From NCBI GenBank assembly GCA_938020505.1, contig CALIHR010000047.1, forward strand, positions 3,528 to 67,527: 64,000 bases of DNA, given 5' to 3'. Made by a program: the position numbers and the translations under genes. The notes beneath the pieces were generated by a model. The model did not search any database. It was not told the origin of the DNA and saw nothing but the letters and a program-made list of their open reading frames with translations. The DNA comes from an uncultured Actinobaculum sp. GTDB taxonomy: Bacteria > Actinomycetota > Actinomycetes > Actinomycetales > Actinomycetaceae. Below, in pieces: positions 25,585 to 33,089 of this stretch (position 1 is the stretch's first letter; each line of letters opens with the position of its first letter).

Positions 25585-25881
25585 GTGTTCTTCAACAACT
25601 TTGTGAGCGTCTTGCAGCTCATCGCCTCGCCGCTGTTCTTCGCGACGGCGGCCGTCGCGTTTGTCTTCCTCACCGTGGCGCTCGTGAGGCTGTTCGGGGC
25701 GCAACGCAAGCTGGCCCGGGCTCGCAGACTTCTGATCGAGGCGGACCTCGCCGAACGCGGCGTCGGCGTCGGGTCGGCTGGAAAGCCCCACAGCAAAGGC
25801 GGAACGACGGGCAAAAGTCTGAGGTCAGGAGCCGAGCAAAAGGCCGGCGACGACGGGAAAGCGGAGTCTGCCGACGCCTGA
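25585..25881 (+). CDS. Small membrane protein
   Basis: A 98-residue protein with one N-terminal membrane helix (about residues 8-35), a basic amphipathic stretch (GAQRKLARARRLLIEADLAERG without a known match) and a Gly/Ser/Lys-rich tail. GTG at 25585 is supported by TGGAG 6 nt upstream. I cannot assign a function. The gene is flanked by noncoding sequence, so the call rests on the helix, the start site and coding-like composition. Confidence 0.6.
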   Translation: MFFNNFVSVLQLIASPLFFATAAVAFVFLTVALVRLFGAQRKLARARRLLIEADLAERGVGVGSAGKPHSKGGTTGKSLRSGAEQKAGDDGKAESADA

Positions 25882-26009
25882 GTCCGCCGTCGGCGGCGCG
25901 GAGCCTTTCGGGCCCTAAGCGGAGAAGGGAGCCCTTCAGACCGTCGGCGGAGCGGGTCTGAATCCGCGCCAGGACGCCCGCGAGCCCCTGGCAAGGCGTC
26001 TTCAGACGC

Positions 26010-26990
26010 TCAGTAGGGCGACTCCAAGCCCATCGACTCGTAGTGCCTGCGCAGATCTTCGAGCGTCACGCCCGGGCCTATCGGCTCGGTCCATCGGGCT
26101 TGGCGTTCTCGGGTGTAGTGGACGATGGGCTCGTCCCACAGCCTTATCGCACTGCAATAGGCCGAAACTGCCCCCTCCGTTTTCTTTTGCGCCGGAGCAA
26201 GGCTCCTATAGTCGATCCCGCGTCCGCTCCCGTTTGACGGAAACAAGCCTTCCCGCCATCGGGGTTTCCGCCACCATGCGCGCCCGTCCCAGCGTATCGG
26301 AGTCAGAACTTCGCGAAGCTCGCCCGCACCCGGGCACGTGCCATACCTGGCTTCGTCGTCGGGCCACCGCTCGATGTAGACCGTCCTCAACCGTCCGCGG
26401 TCCGTTTTCTCGGGGCGCTCCACGTCGATTCCGATCTCCAGGAAATCGCCGCCTTCGTATCGCCACATGTCCACATCGACCCAAACTGACGGCACACGAG
26501 AGTAGCGGGCATGCCTCGAAGCGGCCCACGGCAGCCCGTCGGCTCTGAGGAGAAACCAGCTTTCGCCGTCGACGGCGAACTCAAGGGCGAAGCGCCCCTC
26601 CCCCGCAACCTCGTGATAGCCCTTAAGCCGGCCTTCAAGCACGCGCCCCTGCCTGTCCATCAGGGCTCTGCGCCTGGAAATCGGCATGAACCAGCCCAGT
26701 TCGCACGGGACGTCGGGCGCGGGAGCAGGCGTCCGCGGCGCCGCGTCCCCGATTCTGTACAGGCCGCGCATGTGGGCGTCTACTCGCGCCACCTCTTCGC
26801 GTTCGGCTTCGCTAAGCCGGCTCCAGTCGAGCATCCCGTCTTCGAAACGCACCGGAAAGGCGCCGTCGAAGAGGAACCACGGCTCTTCCTCGACCCATAT
26901 TCGATTGCCTTCGACGACGCCGTTGACGGCGACCGCGTCGACGACAGCGGCGTCCTCAGCGCCATCTGGCTTTGCCCTGGAATCAGACAT
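26010..26990 (-). CDS. Hypothetical protein, Trp/Arg-rich
   Basis: A 326-residue soluble protein that I do not recognise. It is rich in Trp and charged residues, with strand-like segments (NRIWVEEEPWFLFDG, SVWVDVDMWRYEGGDFLEIGID) and a C-terminal helix (LEDLRRHYESMGLESPY). AAAGGAG lies about 10 nt before ATG. It is the gene after the ART-like protein on the same strand, 194 bp away, so it could belong to the toxin cassette, for instance as an immunity protein, but no sequence feature shows this. Confidence 0.65.
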   Translation of the reverse strand: MSDSRAKPDGAEDAAVVDAVAVNGVVEGNRIWVEEEPWFLFDGAFPVRFEDGMLDWSRLSEAEREEVARVDAHMRGLYRIGDAAPRTPAPAPDVPCELGWFMPISRRRALMDRQGRVLEGRLKGYHEVAGEGRFALEFAVDGESWFLLRADGLPWAASRHARYSRVPSVWVDVDMWRYEGGDFLEIGIDVERPEKTDRGRLRTVYIERWPDDEARYGTCPGAGELREVLTPIRWDGRAWWRKPRWREGLFPSNGSGRGIDYRSLAPAQKKTEGAVSAYCSAIRLWDEPIVHYTRERQARWTEPIGPGVTLEDLRRHYESMGLESPY

Positions 26991-27184
26991 CTGTGCACTT
27001 CTCCTTTTCCGAATCTTTCACACGGGGCTCGCATCCGCTCTTTCCAGCGCCGGCCCAGTCTGCCGGCGCCCGTTTTTCAGGAGCCGCTCGCACCCGCCTT
27101 TTCAGGAAACGATCGCGTTGGCCTCTCCAGCCGCTGACAGATCTCACTCCTCCAGTCGCCGCGTAAACAGACCCGGCGCACACG

Positions 27185-27676
27185 TCACTCGAGCGGGGAT
27201 GTGAAGCGTTCGCAGTATTCTCGCGGAACGACGAGCTCTTTGCCTCTGGCCTTCGGGATCATCGCGGAGACCATGGCGACCACTTCGCTCGGGTCGATTC
27301 CCATCGAGACCGGCTGCCCGCCGTCGCCGATCACCCACTCCTCGTAGACTCGCACGCTGAGATCGTCGACCGTCTCGACGGGATAACCTCGGAATATCCT
27401 GCCCGGTGCGTACGTGATTTCCTCCGCTTCGGGCATCGCCGAAAAGGCTCCGAGATCGCGGCCCGTGCGCCCGACGACGATTCCCAGCTCCGACGTCGTG
27501 AAGCCCGCGGTGGCGACCGTCATGTCGACCGACGCCGCAGTCAGGAGCTTCGTGGCCACATCGACCGTCCCGAGCTCCGCCGGATGGACCCACCCGCGGA
27601 AGCTCACGCCTGGGGCGGGAGGAAGGCTGAGAAGCGCCTTGAGGAAGGCATCGAGGTTCAAATCGTCGCTTGTCAT
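27185..27676 (-). CDS. Stand-alone ADP-ribosyltransferase-like protein
   Basis: A 163-residue protein with the layout of a minimal ART fold: R27 in SFRGW (first strand), a FTTS strand (59-62) in place of STS, and GRTGRDLGAFSAMPEAEEITYAPGR where E86 sits four residues before PG, the same spacing as the catalytic Glu of the neighbouring toxin (EHLYKPG). The residue two before E86 is Ala where arginine-specific ARTs have Glu/Gln. There is no secretion domain. It follows the toxin gene by 85 bp on the same strand. It could be a second effector, a housekeeping ART, or an ART-derived immunity protein. The fold call is my reading of motifs and needs a profile search. Confidence 0.55.
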   Translation of the reverse strand: MTSDDLNLDAFLKALLSLPPAPGVSFRGWVHPAELGTVDVATKLLTAASVDMTVATAGFTTSELGIVVGRTGRDLGAFSAMPEAEEITYAPGRIFRGYPVETVDDLSVRVYEEWVIGDGGQPVSMGIDPSEVVAMVSAMIPKARGKELVVPREYCERFTSPLE

Positions 27677-27687
27677 TGCTTCGCCTC

Positions 27688-27722
27688 TTTCATTGGCTCA
27701 TTGGTTTTCATTGGCTCATTGG
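27688..27722. repeat. 17-bp direct repeat between toxin and ART-like gene
   Basis: TTTCATTGGCTCATTGG occurs at 27688-27704 and 27706-27722 (period 18). It lies in the short gap between the two ART genes, just upstream of the ART-like gene's ribosome binding site, and could affect its expression. Confidence 0.9.
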
Positions 27723-27761
27723 CGGAGTTTGAGCTGAGGGCATTGGGAATGCCGCCGGACG

Positions 27762-29438
27762 CTACTTCTCCTCCATGATGACCTTCCAACCTTGCTTGGA
27801 TCCGAATTGCTTCTCCTTCATTTCGAGGATGTTGAATTTGGCCCCGGGCTTGTAAAGGTGCTCTGCCTCATTTGCGTAGGCCGAGAATGACTGGATGTCG
27901 GGCGCCGTGCCGTTCTTGATCCTGAACTCGACCGGGATGTTGTCGGGAGACTTTTTGGCGGACATCTCCGCAAATTGTGCGGCAACCGAGGAATCTCGCG
28001 ACGTGGAGAGGAATGCGGGGTCAGAGAAAACGCCCTCGTCGAGCATCTTGTCGACCACGCCCTTGGGCAACGCCGTCCCCCTGTGCAAATCTCCCGGTTC
28101 GGGGGTCGGCAGCCGATCGAGGGCCCTCGTCGCATCCTCAATCAGCTTATGGGTCTCCGGCGATCCGCCCCCGCTGCGCAGGGCGCCGTTCATGTTAGTG
28201 TAACCCTCATTGACCGTGTAGCGGTGAAGGCCTCTGACGGAGTCCTGGTCTAGGCCGGGGTTGGCCTCCGAGACCTTCCCGGTCCATTCGTCGACGCTGT
28301 GCTCCCACCCCTCTTTGGTCAGGCCGGGTTTCGGCGAGAAGTCCTTTGGCGGCTTGCCGACGTCCGTGAAATCCAGCTTGTCGAGCTTCCGGGAAGTCTC
28401 GGCGGCGTCGGCGGCCCTGTCCACACGGCGGGCCGCGCCTGCGACGTCGCCGACGTCGTCCGCGTGGGCGCCCAGCCTCGCCAGCAGCGACGACGATTTT
28501 GTGGCCGCCGTGCCGCCGCCTGCCGTCGCAACCGCCACAACGATGTCGGGAACCAGGTGGCCGACGGCGCGAGCGGGATTGTCCGCCCACGTGTCCCAAT
28601 CGAGCACCCCCTTTGCGATCTCTTTTCCCACCTCGAGAGGATGATCCCGCAGGGCTTTCCCGAAGGCGACCACAGATTCGCCCCGCAGCTGGAATTTCAT
28701 CGCAAGTTCCTCGGCAGTGAGCTCTCCCGTGAGGAAGGGGATCAAATCATCGAAGAGCAGGCTGATCCCATTTAAATCCAGCAGGAGCTTGCCCACGTCT
28801 AGGCATGCCTCGAAGGCACCGTAAAGGACCTCTCCGACGGCGGCCACCCCGGTCTCCAACCAGTTGCGTTTTTCAGGGGCGCCCTCGCACGAGGCTCGTA
28901 TCGTACTCGCGCAAGTCTCTGCTTCGGTCTCCAACGTGCTGACCGCCGAATCGAAATCGGAGACGGCCTGGTTTCGCATGGATTCACCGGGGTCGGAGAA
29001 GGGCTCGATCGTCAGATTGTACGTCCCCGGACCGTTCACCTGCTCCCATTCGCGCTTCTCCTGCTTTCCGCGTTCGACGTCGGCATCGTATTCCTCGCGA
29101 GCCTCTTTGGTGATCCGATTCGCCTCGTCGTAGTTGGTCTTGCAGTCAGAGGCGGTTGTTTGGGCGTTTTCCAACGACGTCGCATACAGATCAAGCGCGT
29201 CTGCCGCGTTCGTGAAACCCGTGGCGGCCTGCTGCCACCTTCCAGGCTCCACGGAAAATTTCTCGTGGAACCGGTCGGCTGCCCGTCCGGTCCATCCGTC
29301 TGTGGACAGGGACGACAACGAGTCAGACAAAACCTGGTATTGGCTGGAACGCGAACGCATCGTCGTCGCCTTCTCGCGTATCGCCGAGGGGCTTCCGGAG
29401 ATGGAGAAGGTCGGCGCGCCGGTATGCTCAATTCCCAT
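27762..29438 (-). CDS. WXG-headed polymorphic toxin with ADP-ribosyltransferase domain
   Basis: A 558-residue type VII-type effector. The N-terminal about 110 residues form a WXG100-like helical hairpin with W49-T50-G51 in the turn. A long helical/coiled middle region and a small hydrophobic segment (about 225-260) follow. The C-terminal about 110 residues are an ART domain (ADPrib_exo_Tox-like): R453 in LHRGTALP, S478-T-S480 in FLSTSRD, and E524/E526 in NEAEHLY (the ExE of arginine-specific ARTs). It probably ADP-ribosylates a target in a rival or host cell after export. TAGGAG precedes ATG by 6 nt. It overlaps the preceding small ESX-like gene by 11 bp, so all four are one transcription unit. 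Confidence 0.85.
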   Translation of the reverse strand: MGIEHTGAPTFSISGSPSAIREKATTMRSRSSQYQVLSDSLSSLSTDGWTGRAADRFHEKFSVEPGRWQQAATGFTNAADALDLYATSLENAQTTASDCKTNYDEANRITKEAREEYDADVERGKQEKREWEQVNGPGTYNLTIEPFSDPGESMRNQAVSDFDSAVSTLETEAETCASTIRASCEGAPEKRNWLETGVAAVGEVLYGAFEACLDVGKLLLDLNGISLLFDDLIPFLTGELTAEELAMKFQLRGESVVAFGKALRDHPLEVGKEIAKGVLDWDTWADNPARAVGHLVPDIVVAVATAGGGTAATKSSSLLARLGAHADDVGDVAGAARRVDRAADAAETSRKLDKLDFTDVGKPPKDFSPKPGLTKEGWEHSVDEWTGKVSEANPGLDQDSVRGLHRYTVNEGYTNMNGALRSGGGSPETHKLIEDATRALDRLPTPEPGDLHRGTALPKGVVDKMLDEGVFSDPAFLSTSRDSSVAAQFAEMSAKKSPDNIPVEFRIKNGTAPDIQSFSAYANEAEHLYKPGAKFNILEMKEKQFGSKQGWKVIMEEK

Positions 29439-29778
29439 CTTGCTCTCCTATCAATTCCGTCGTTTCAAGGCCGTCGGTCTTCTCGGCGAACTTTTGCATG
29501 CGCTCTTTCGCCTTGTTGTCGAAGTCGACGTAGTTCGTGGCGACTTGCCCCAGGCGTCCGGCGACCTCTTCGATGTCATCGGTCATGTCGTTGATTCCGC
29601 GTTCCCAGCGATCCTGGAAATCGTCGAGAGCCTTCCAAACGGTGTCGCTTCCGACGTCGCTCTCCGTGGGAACGACGTCCTCTACGTCCTGCTCTTTCTT
29701 TTGCTTGACGGCCTCGCTGGCCTTCGTCGAAGCGTTTATGAGGGACTCGAGGTCCACTTCGAAATCGTAACTGGTCAT
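29428..29778 (-). CDS. ESX/WXG100-like small protein
   Basis: A 116-residue, highly helical, acidic protein with Trp in a turn region (DTVWKALDDFQDRWERG) and the size of WXG100-type secreted partners. ATG at 29778 gives MTSYDFEVDLESL; GTG at 29787 is an alternative with poorer spacing. Placed directly before the toxin, it probably acts as secretion partner or targeting factor, as small helical partners do for LXG/WXG toxins. Confidence 0.75.
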   Translation of the reverse strand: MTSYDFEVDLESLINASTKASEAVKQKKEQDVEDVVPTESDVGSDTVWKALDDFQDRWERGINDMTDDIEEVAGRLGQVATNYVDFDNKAKERMQKFAEKTDGLETTELIGEQDGN

Positions 29779-29791
29779 GATCCTCACTACC

Positions 29792-30091
29792 TCAGTCCAT
29801 GACGGCGACGTTGCGCACTTCTGTGTTGTGGGCCAGGTCTTTGATGTCGCTCAGAGCGTTGGCCGCTTCATCCAGCGCCTGCGTCAGTTCATCGGTGCGT
29901 TTTTCCAGACGCCGGTCGAAGGCCATTTGAGCCCGTCGAGAGACAGACTCCTTGCTCCACCCTTCGATCCGGCCCTCAGTCTTCTTTCGCGCAGTGGAAA
30001 TGAGATCTTCCACATTCGCGCTCATGTTTTCAACCAAAGTTGTCAGGTTGGCCAGTGAGGCCTCGTTGTATTTGAAGGTTCTCTCGCTCAT
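29792..30091 (-). CDS. WXG100-family protein
   Basis: A 99-residue protein with two helices around a short turn (GWSKES), the size and shape of EsxA/CFP-10-type proteins. GGGAGG lies 6 nt before ATG, and the start overlaps the previous stop as ATGA. It is the second gene of the cassette and probably pairs with one of the other ESX-like proteins. The secretion ATPase (EccC/EssC) is not in the window. Confidence 0.75.
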   Translation of the reverse strand: MSERTFKYNEASLANLTTLVENMSANVEDLISTARKKTEGRIEGWSKESVSRRAQMAFDRRLEKRTDELTQALDEAANALSDIKDLAHNTEVRNVAVMD

Positions 30092-30426
30092 TCGTCGCCT
30101 CCCATCAATGCGGCTATTTCCTCAAAGACGGCGGAAAACTCCTCAGTCGACTTTTTGTCCGTCTCCGCCGTCGTCGAATCGACTGCCGCCAGCGCCTTGG
30201 AATAGTTGACCAGTCCTTCCGGGAAAGGTTTGGCCGCTTCAAACCACTTGCCGACTCCCTCCCCGAATGTCTCGATTGCCGAAAAGGCCAAAGGAGACAC
30301 CTCTCCTTCGAGTTTCTCGCCAAATTGCTTCAGCAAGTCAGCGAAGTCATTTGCGGACTCATTGACCGAGCGTGCGGCTTCCGTCTGGGCTCCGAGTGTC
30401 AAAGCAAATTGTGTTCCCACAAGCAA
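30088..30426 (-). CDS. ESX-like small helical protein, first gene of toxin cassette
   Basis: A 112-residue helical protein with a conserved-looking GKWFEAAKPFPEGLVNYSKAL stretch. Size, position and helical pattern suggest an ESX-related protein although the WXG itself is not exact. The start is ambiguous: TTG at 30426 has AAGGA with 6-nt spacing, while GTG at 30420 (VGTQFALTLGA) also reads well. Confidence 0.7.
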   Translation of the reverse strand: MLVGTQFALTLGAQTEAARSVNESANDFADLLKQFGEKLEGEVSPLAFSAIETFGEGVGKWFEAAKPFPEGLVNYSKALAAVDSTTAETDKKSTEEFSAVFEEIAALMGGDE

Positions 30427-30591
30427 TCACCTTCCTTTTACATGTTTTTAGGTGGCCTGACACAAATAATTCAATTTATATATCCAGCCTTTCAAACACT
30501 TAGTTAAAGATCAAGGAATCTATATCGTTCGGGGAGAAGTATCCTTTAATTATTCTGTAAATAATTCAAGCAGAAAAGCCGTCGCCCCTTG
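30427..30591 (-). promoter_or_regulatory. AT-rich leader upstream of the toxin cassette
   Basis: About 130 bp (30440-30575) are far more AT-rich than the rest of the window, with runs such as AATTCAATTTATATATCC and TTTAATTATTCTGTAAATAATT. It presumably holds the cassette promoter and may be a binding site for an AT-preferring xenogeneic silencer (Lsr2-like). No specific -35/-10 pair is claimed. Confidence 0.5.
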
Positions 30592-30595
30592 ACCG

Positions 30596-30615
30596 GCCGG
30601 GCTGATCGACCCGGC
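30596..30615 (-). terminator. Short hairpin after the betaine-binding protein gene
   Basis: GCCGGG (30596-30601) and CCCGGC (30610-30615) around an 8-nt loop, 16 bp after the stop, followed some 15 nt later on the minus strand by CTTTTCTG. A plausible but modest terminator separating the transport operon from the AT-rich toxin leader. Confidence 0.4.
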
Positions 30616-30631
30616 TGCTTAGCCCGACCAG

Positions 30632-31744
30632 TCAGCCCAACCCCTTGCCCTTGAGCCAATCCTTGGCGATCTTCGAAGCGGGCTGGCCGGATTTGACTGA
30701 ACGGGCGCCCATCGCGCGCAGGTCTTCGGATGTCAGCTTGGCGGAGACGCGGTCGAGGATTTTGGCGGCGCGAACCGGAAGCTTCGAGGAGACGAGGGGG
30801 ACGACGTGCGAGGAGAGGAAGAGGTTCTTCGGATCCTGGAGCACCACGAACTCCCCCGTGGAGAGCTCCGGGTTTCCGGAGTACAGATCGACGACCTGTG
30901 CGCGCCCTTCGCGCAGCGATTTGATCGTCAAAGGGCCGCCCGAGTCCTCGATGGGCGTGAAAGAGACGTCCACACCGTATGCCGATTTCAGGCCTTTCGG
31001 GCCGTACGGGCGCGATTCGAGCTCCGAATTTCCGCCGAGCACCAGCCGCCCCTTGACCTTGGCGAGGTCGCCTATGGTGCGAATCCCGTTCTCCGAGGCG
31101 AACTTCGCGGTGACGACATAGGAGTCCTGGTCCGCGGCCGGCGCCTGATTGAGCACGGTGAGCTCGCGCGGAAGCTTCTTCTCCAGTGCGCGGTACACGG
31201 GCTCGGGGGCCGTCACGCTCGCCTTGGAGTCGATGTACTGAAGCAGATTGCCCGTGTATTCAGGGAAGACGTCGATTGAGCCGGAGCGGACCTCGGGCAT
31301 GTAGACCTCGCGCTGGCCGATTTTCATCTGCCGCTCGATTTTGTAGCCCTTCGCCTCGAGCGCCTGCGCGTATATCTCCGCAATGATTTCGTTGGAGTAG
31401 TAATCCTGCGAGCCGACGACGATCGTTTCGCCGGCCCGGTCCTTCCCGTCGGATCTGCGCAGGGGATCGGCGTTGGAGCAGCCGACGGCGAGGGCGACGG
31501 CGCCGAGTGTCGCGACGGCCTTGGCGAAGCGCGGCGCCCTCGCGGGCGCGGTGCACGGCGCGACGCGCGATCCGGCGCCCGTCCGACGTGCGGGCGCGGC
31601 TTGGGCCCCTTCGGCGGGCGCGGCTTTGGCCTCAGGCACTGGCGCGGCTTGCACGGCGCCCGCGAAGCGGCTTTCTTCCGGGCGGAGGCCCCTCAGGCCG
31701 CCCTTCGCGGCGACCTTTCGGAGAATGCGTGCGATGAAAGACAA
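30632..31744 (-). CDS. opuCC: Glycine betaine/choline-type ABC substrate-binding lipoprotein
   Basis: A 370-residue protein whose last about 280 residues are an OpuAC/ProX-type binding domain (ETIVVGSQDYYSNEIIAEIYAQAL, IDVFPEYTGNLLQY, GGNSELESRPYGPKGL). The lipobox is at VALAVGCSN, but about 90 residues precede it, rich in Ala/Pro/Arg, which is abnormal for a signal peptide. TTG at 31744 is chosen because AAGGAG stands 5 nt upstream; the GTG at 31750 overlaps the previous stop but its ribosome binding site is too close. Translation may really start nearer the hydrophobic core. It is the last gene of a four-gene osmoprotectant transporter operon. Confidence 0.85.
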   Translation of the reverse strand: MSFIARILRKVAAKGGLRGLRPEESRFAGAVQAAPVPEAKAAPAEGAQAAPARRTGAGSRVAPCTAPARAPRFAKAVATLGAVALAVGCSNADPLRRSDGKDRAGETIVVGSQDYYSNEIIAEIYAQALEAKGYKIERQMKIGQREVYMPEVRSGSIDVFPEYTGNLLQYIDSKASVTAPEPVYRALEKKLPRELTVLNQAPAADQDSYVVTAKFASENGIRTIGDLAKVKGRLVLGGNSELESRPYGPKGLKSAYGVDVSFTPIEDSGGPLTIKSLREGRAQVVDLYSGNPELSTGEFVVLQDPKNLFLSSHVVPLVSSKLPVRAAKILDRVSAKLTSEDLRAMGARSVKSGQPASKIAKDWLKGKGLG

Positions 31745-31746
31745 TG

Positions 31747-32427
31747 TCACTCCTTCGAGGCGGCGTGGGCGGGCGCGGCGCGGCGCGCGGTTGCCCGCTG
31801 CAAAGCGGACAGGAGCAATTCGCACACGATCGCGAGGGCGATGACTGCGAGCGATCCGCCGAGCATCAACGGGTAATTGTGGGACCGCAGTCCCGCAAAG
31901 AGGAAGCGGCCGAGGCCCCAGTCAGCGACGTATGCGGCGAGGGTCGCCGTGGACACCACCTGGAGCACAGTCGCACGCAGTCCGCCCACGATGACGGGCA
32001 GAGCCAGCGGCAGCTCCACGCGGAAGACCACTTGGGCGGGGCTCATCCCGATCGCCGTCGCGGCTGCGGGCACGGAAGGGTCGATGGCTTGGATCCCCGA
32101 ATAGGCGCCCGCCAGAAGCGAGGGAATCGCCAGGATGACGAGCGCGATGATCGGCGCGTCAAGCCCGATCCCTAAAATCAGGCCGAAGATCGTCAACAGG
32201 CCGAGGGTCGGAATCGACCGCGCGGAGCCGACGACGGCGCCGACGACGCCCGCACCCCGCCTCGTGTGGCCGACGACGATCCCGATCGGCAGGGCGATCG
32301 CGGCGGCGATCCCGACGACGCCGAGAGTGAGGATCACGTGCTCGAGGAGCCTCGCGCCGATGCCGGACGGGCCCCGCCAGTTGGCAGAGTCGGCAAGCCA
32401 TCTGAGGGCCGAAAGGAAATAGTTCAC
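31747..32427 (-). CDS. Osmoprotectant ABC transporter permease
   Basis: A 226-residue permease of the OpuCB/OpuCD type with about five to six helices and EAA-like loop AAATAIGMSPAQVVFRVELPLALP. GTG at 32427 is favoured by GGGGGAG about 8 nt upstream and by a GTGA overlap with the preceding permease stop. It works with the other permease, the ATPase and the binding lipoprotein. Confidence 0.9.
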   Translation of the reverse strand: MNYFLSALRWLADSANWRGPSGIGARLLEHVILTLGVVGIAAAIALPIGIVVGHTRRGAGVVGAVVGSARSIPTLGLLTIFGLILGIGLDAPIIALVILAIPSLLAGAYSGIQAIDPSVPAAATAIGMSPAQVVFRVELPLALPVIVGGLRATVLQVVSTATLAAYVADWGLGRFLFAGLRSHNYPLMLGGSLAVIALAIVCELLLSALQRATARRAAPAHAASKE

Positions 32428-33089
32428 GCCTGCTCCCCCTTTGCGCCGGCGGCCTTGCCGACCCTCGTCCACGGCGTGAGAAGACTGCCGAGCAGGACGA
32501 CGAGTCCGTCGACCGCGAGCGCCAGAGCGACCGTCGCGACGACCCCCGTCACGACCTCGGACGTTATCCCCCGCTGAAAACCGTCGGTCAGGAGCGTGCC
32601 GACGCTGGGGATTCCCACGAGCGCCCCAATCGTCACAAGCCCCACCGTGGAGACGGCGACAACCCTGATTCCCGAGACGAGCACGGGCAGCGCGAGCGGA
32701 AGCTCGACCGTCCACAGGAGCGTCCTGCGCGAATGCCCCACCGCGGTTGCGCCGTCGATCACGGTCTGGTCCACCGAGGAGAAGGCGTCGCTGGCCGTCC
32801 TCACAAGAAGGGCCATGCCGTACAGGCCGAGGGCCGCGATGATGGTCAGCGGCGAACGCAGGGGCGTTCCGATGACGAGCGGCACGGCCACAAGCAGCGG
32901 CAGCGAGGGGATCGCATACGTCAGCGTGGCGCCGGAGAGGATGACGCCGCCGACCTTGGGGAAGCGATGCGCGAAGCGGCCGATCGGAACAGACACTAAA
33001 ACGGCCAGGGCCGTCGCCGGAAGCGCGATGAACAGGTGCGCCCGCAGAAGCTCGCCGACCCACCGCCAGTTCTCGCCCAGCCAGCTCAC
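32424..33089 (-). CDS. Osmoprotectant ABC transporter permease
   Basis: A 221-residue permease homologous to its neighbour, with EAA-like loop DGATAVGHSRRTLLWTVELPLALP. GTG at 33089 gives VSWLGENWRWV and overlaps the ATPase stop as GTGA; GGAAGG lies 9 nt upstream. Confidence 0.9.
   Translation of the reverse strand: MSWLGENWRWVGELLRAHLFIALPATALAVLVSVPIGRFAHRFPKVGGVILSGATLTYAIPSLPLLVAVPLVIGTPLRSPLTIIAALGLYGMALLVRTASDAFSSVDQTVIDGATAVGHSRRTLLWTVELPLALPVLVSGIRVVAVSTVGLVTIGALVGIPSVGTLLTDGFQRGITSEVVTGVVATVALALAVDGLVVLLGSLLTPWTRVGKAAGAKGEQA

Noticed and set aside
25323..25994. 223-residue minus-strand open frame across 25.3-26.0 kb
   Set aside because: It is Arg/Pro-rich, opposes the small membrane protein gene, has no ribosome binding site and runs through a degenerate repeat; it looks like a GC-driven frame.
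27185..30426. Insertion sequence or prophage carrying the toxin cassette
   Set aside because: No transposase, integrase, terminal inverted repeats or attachment site was found at its borders.
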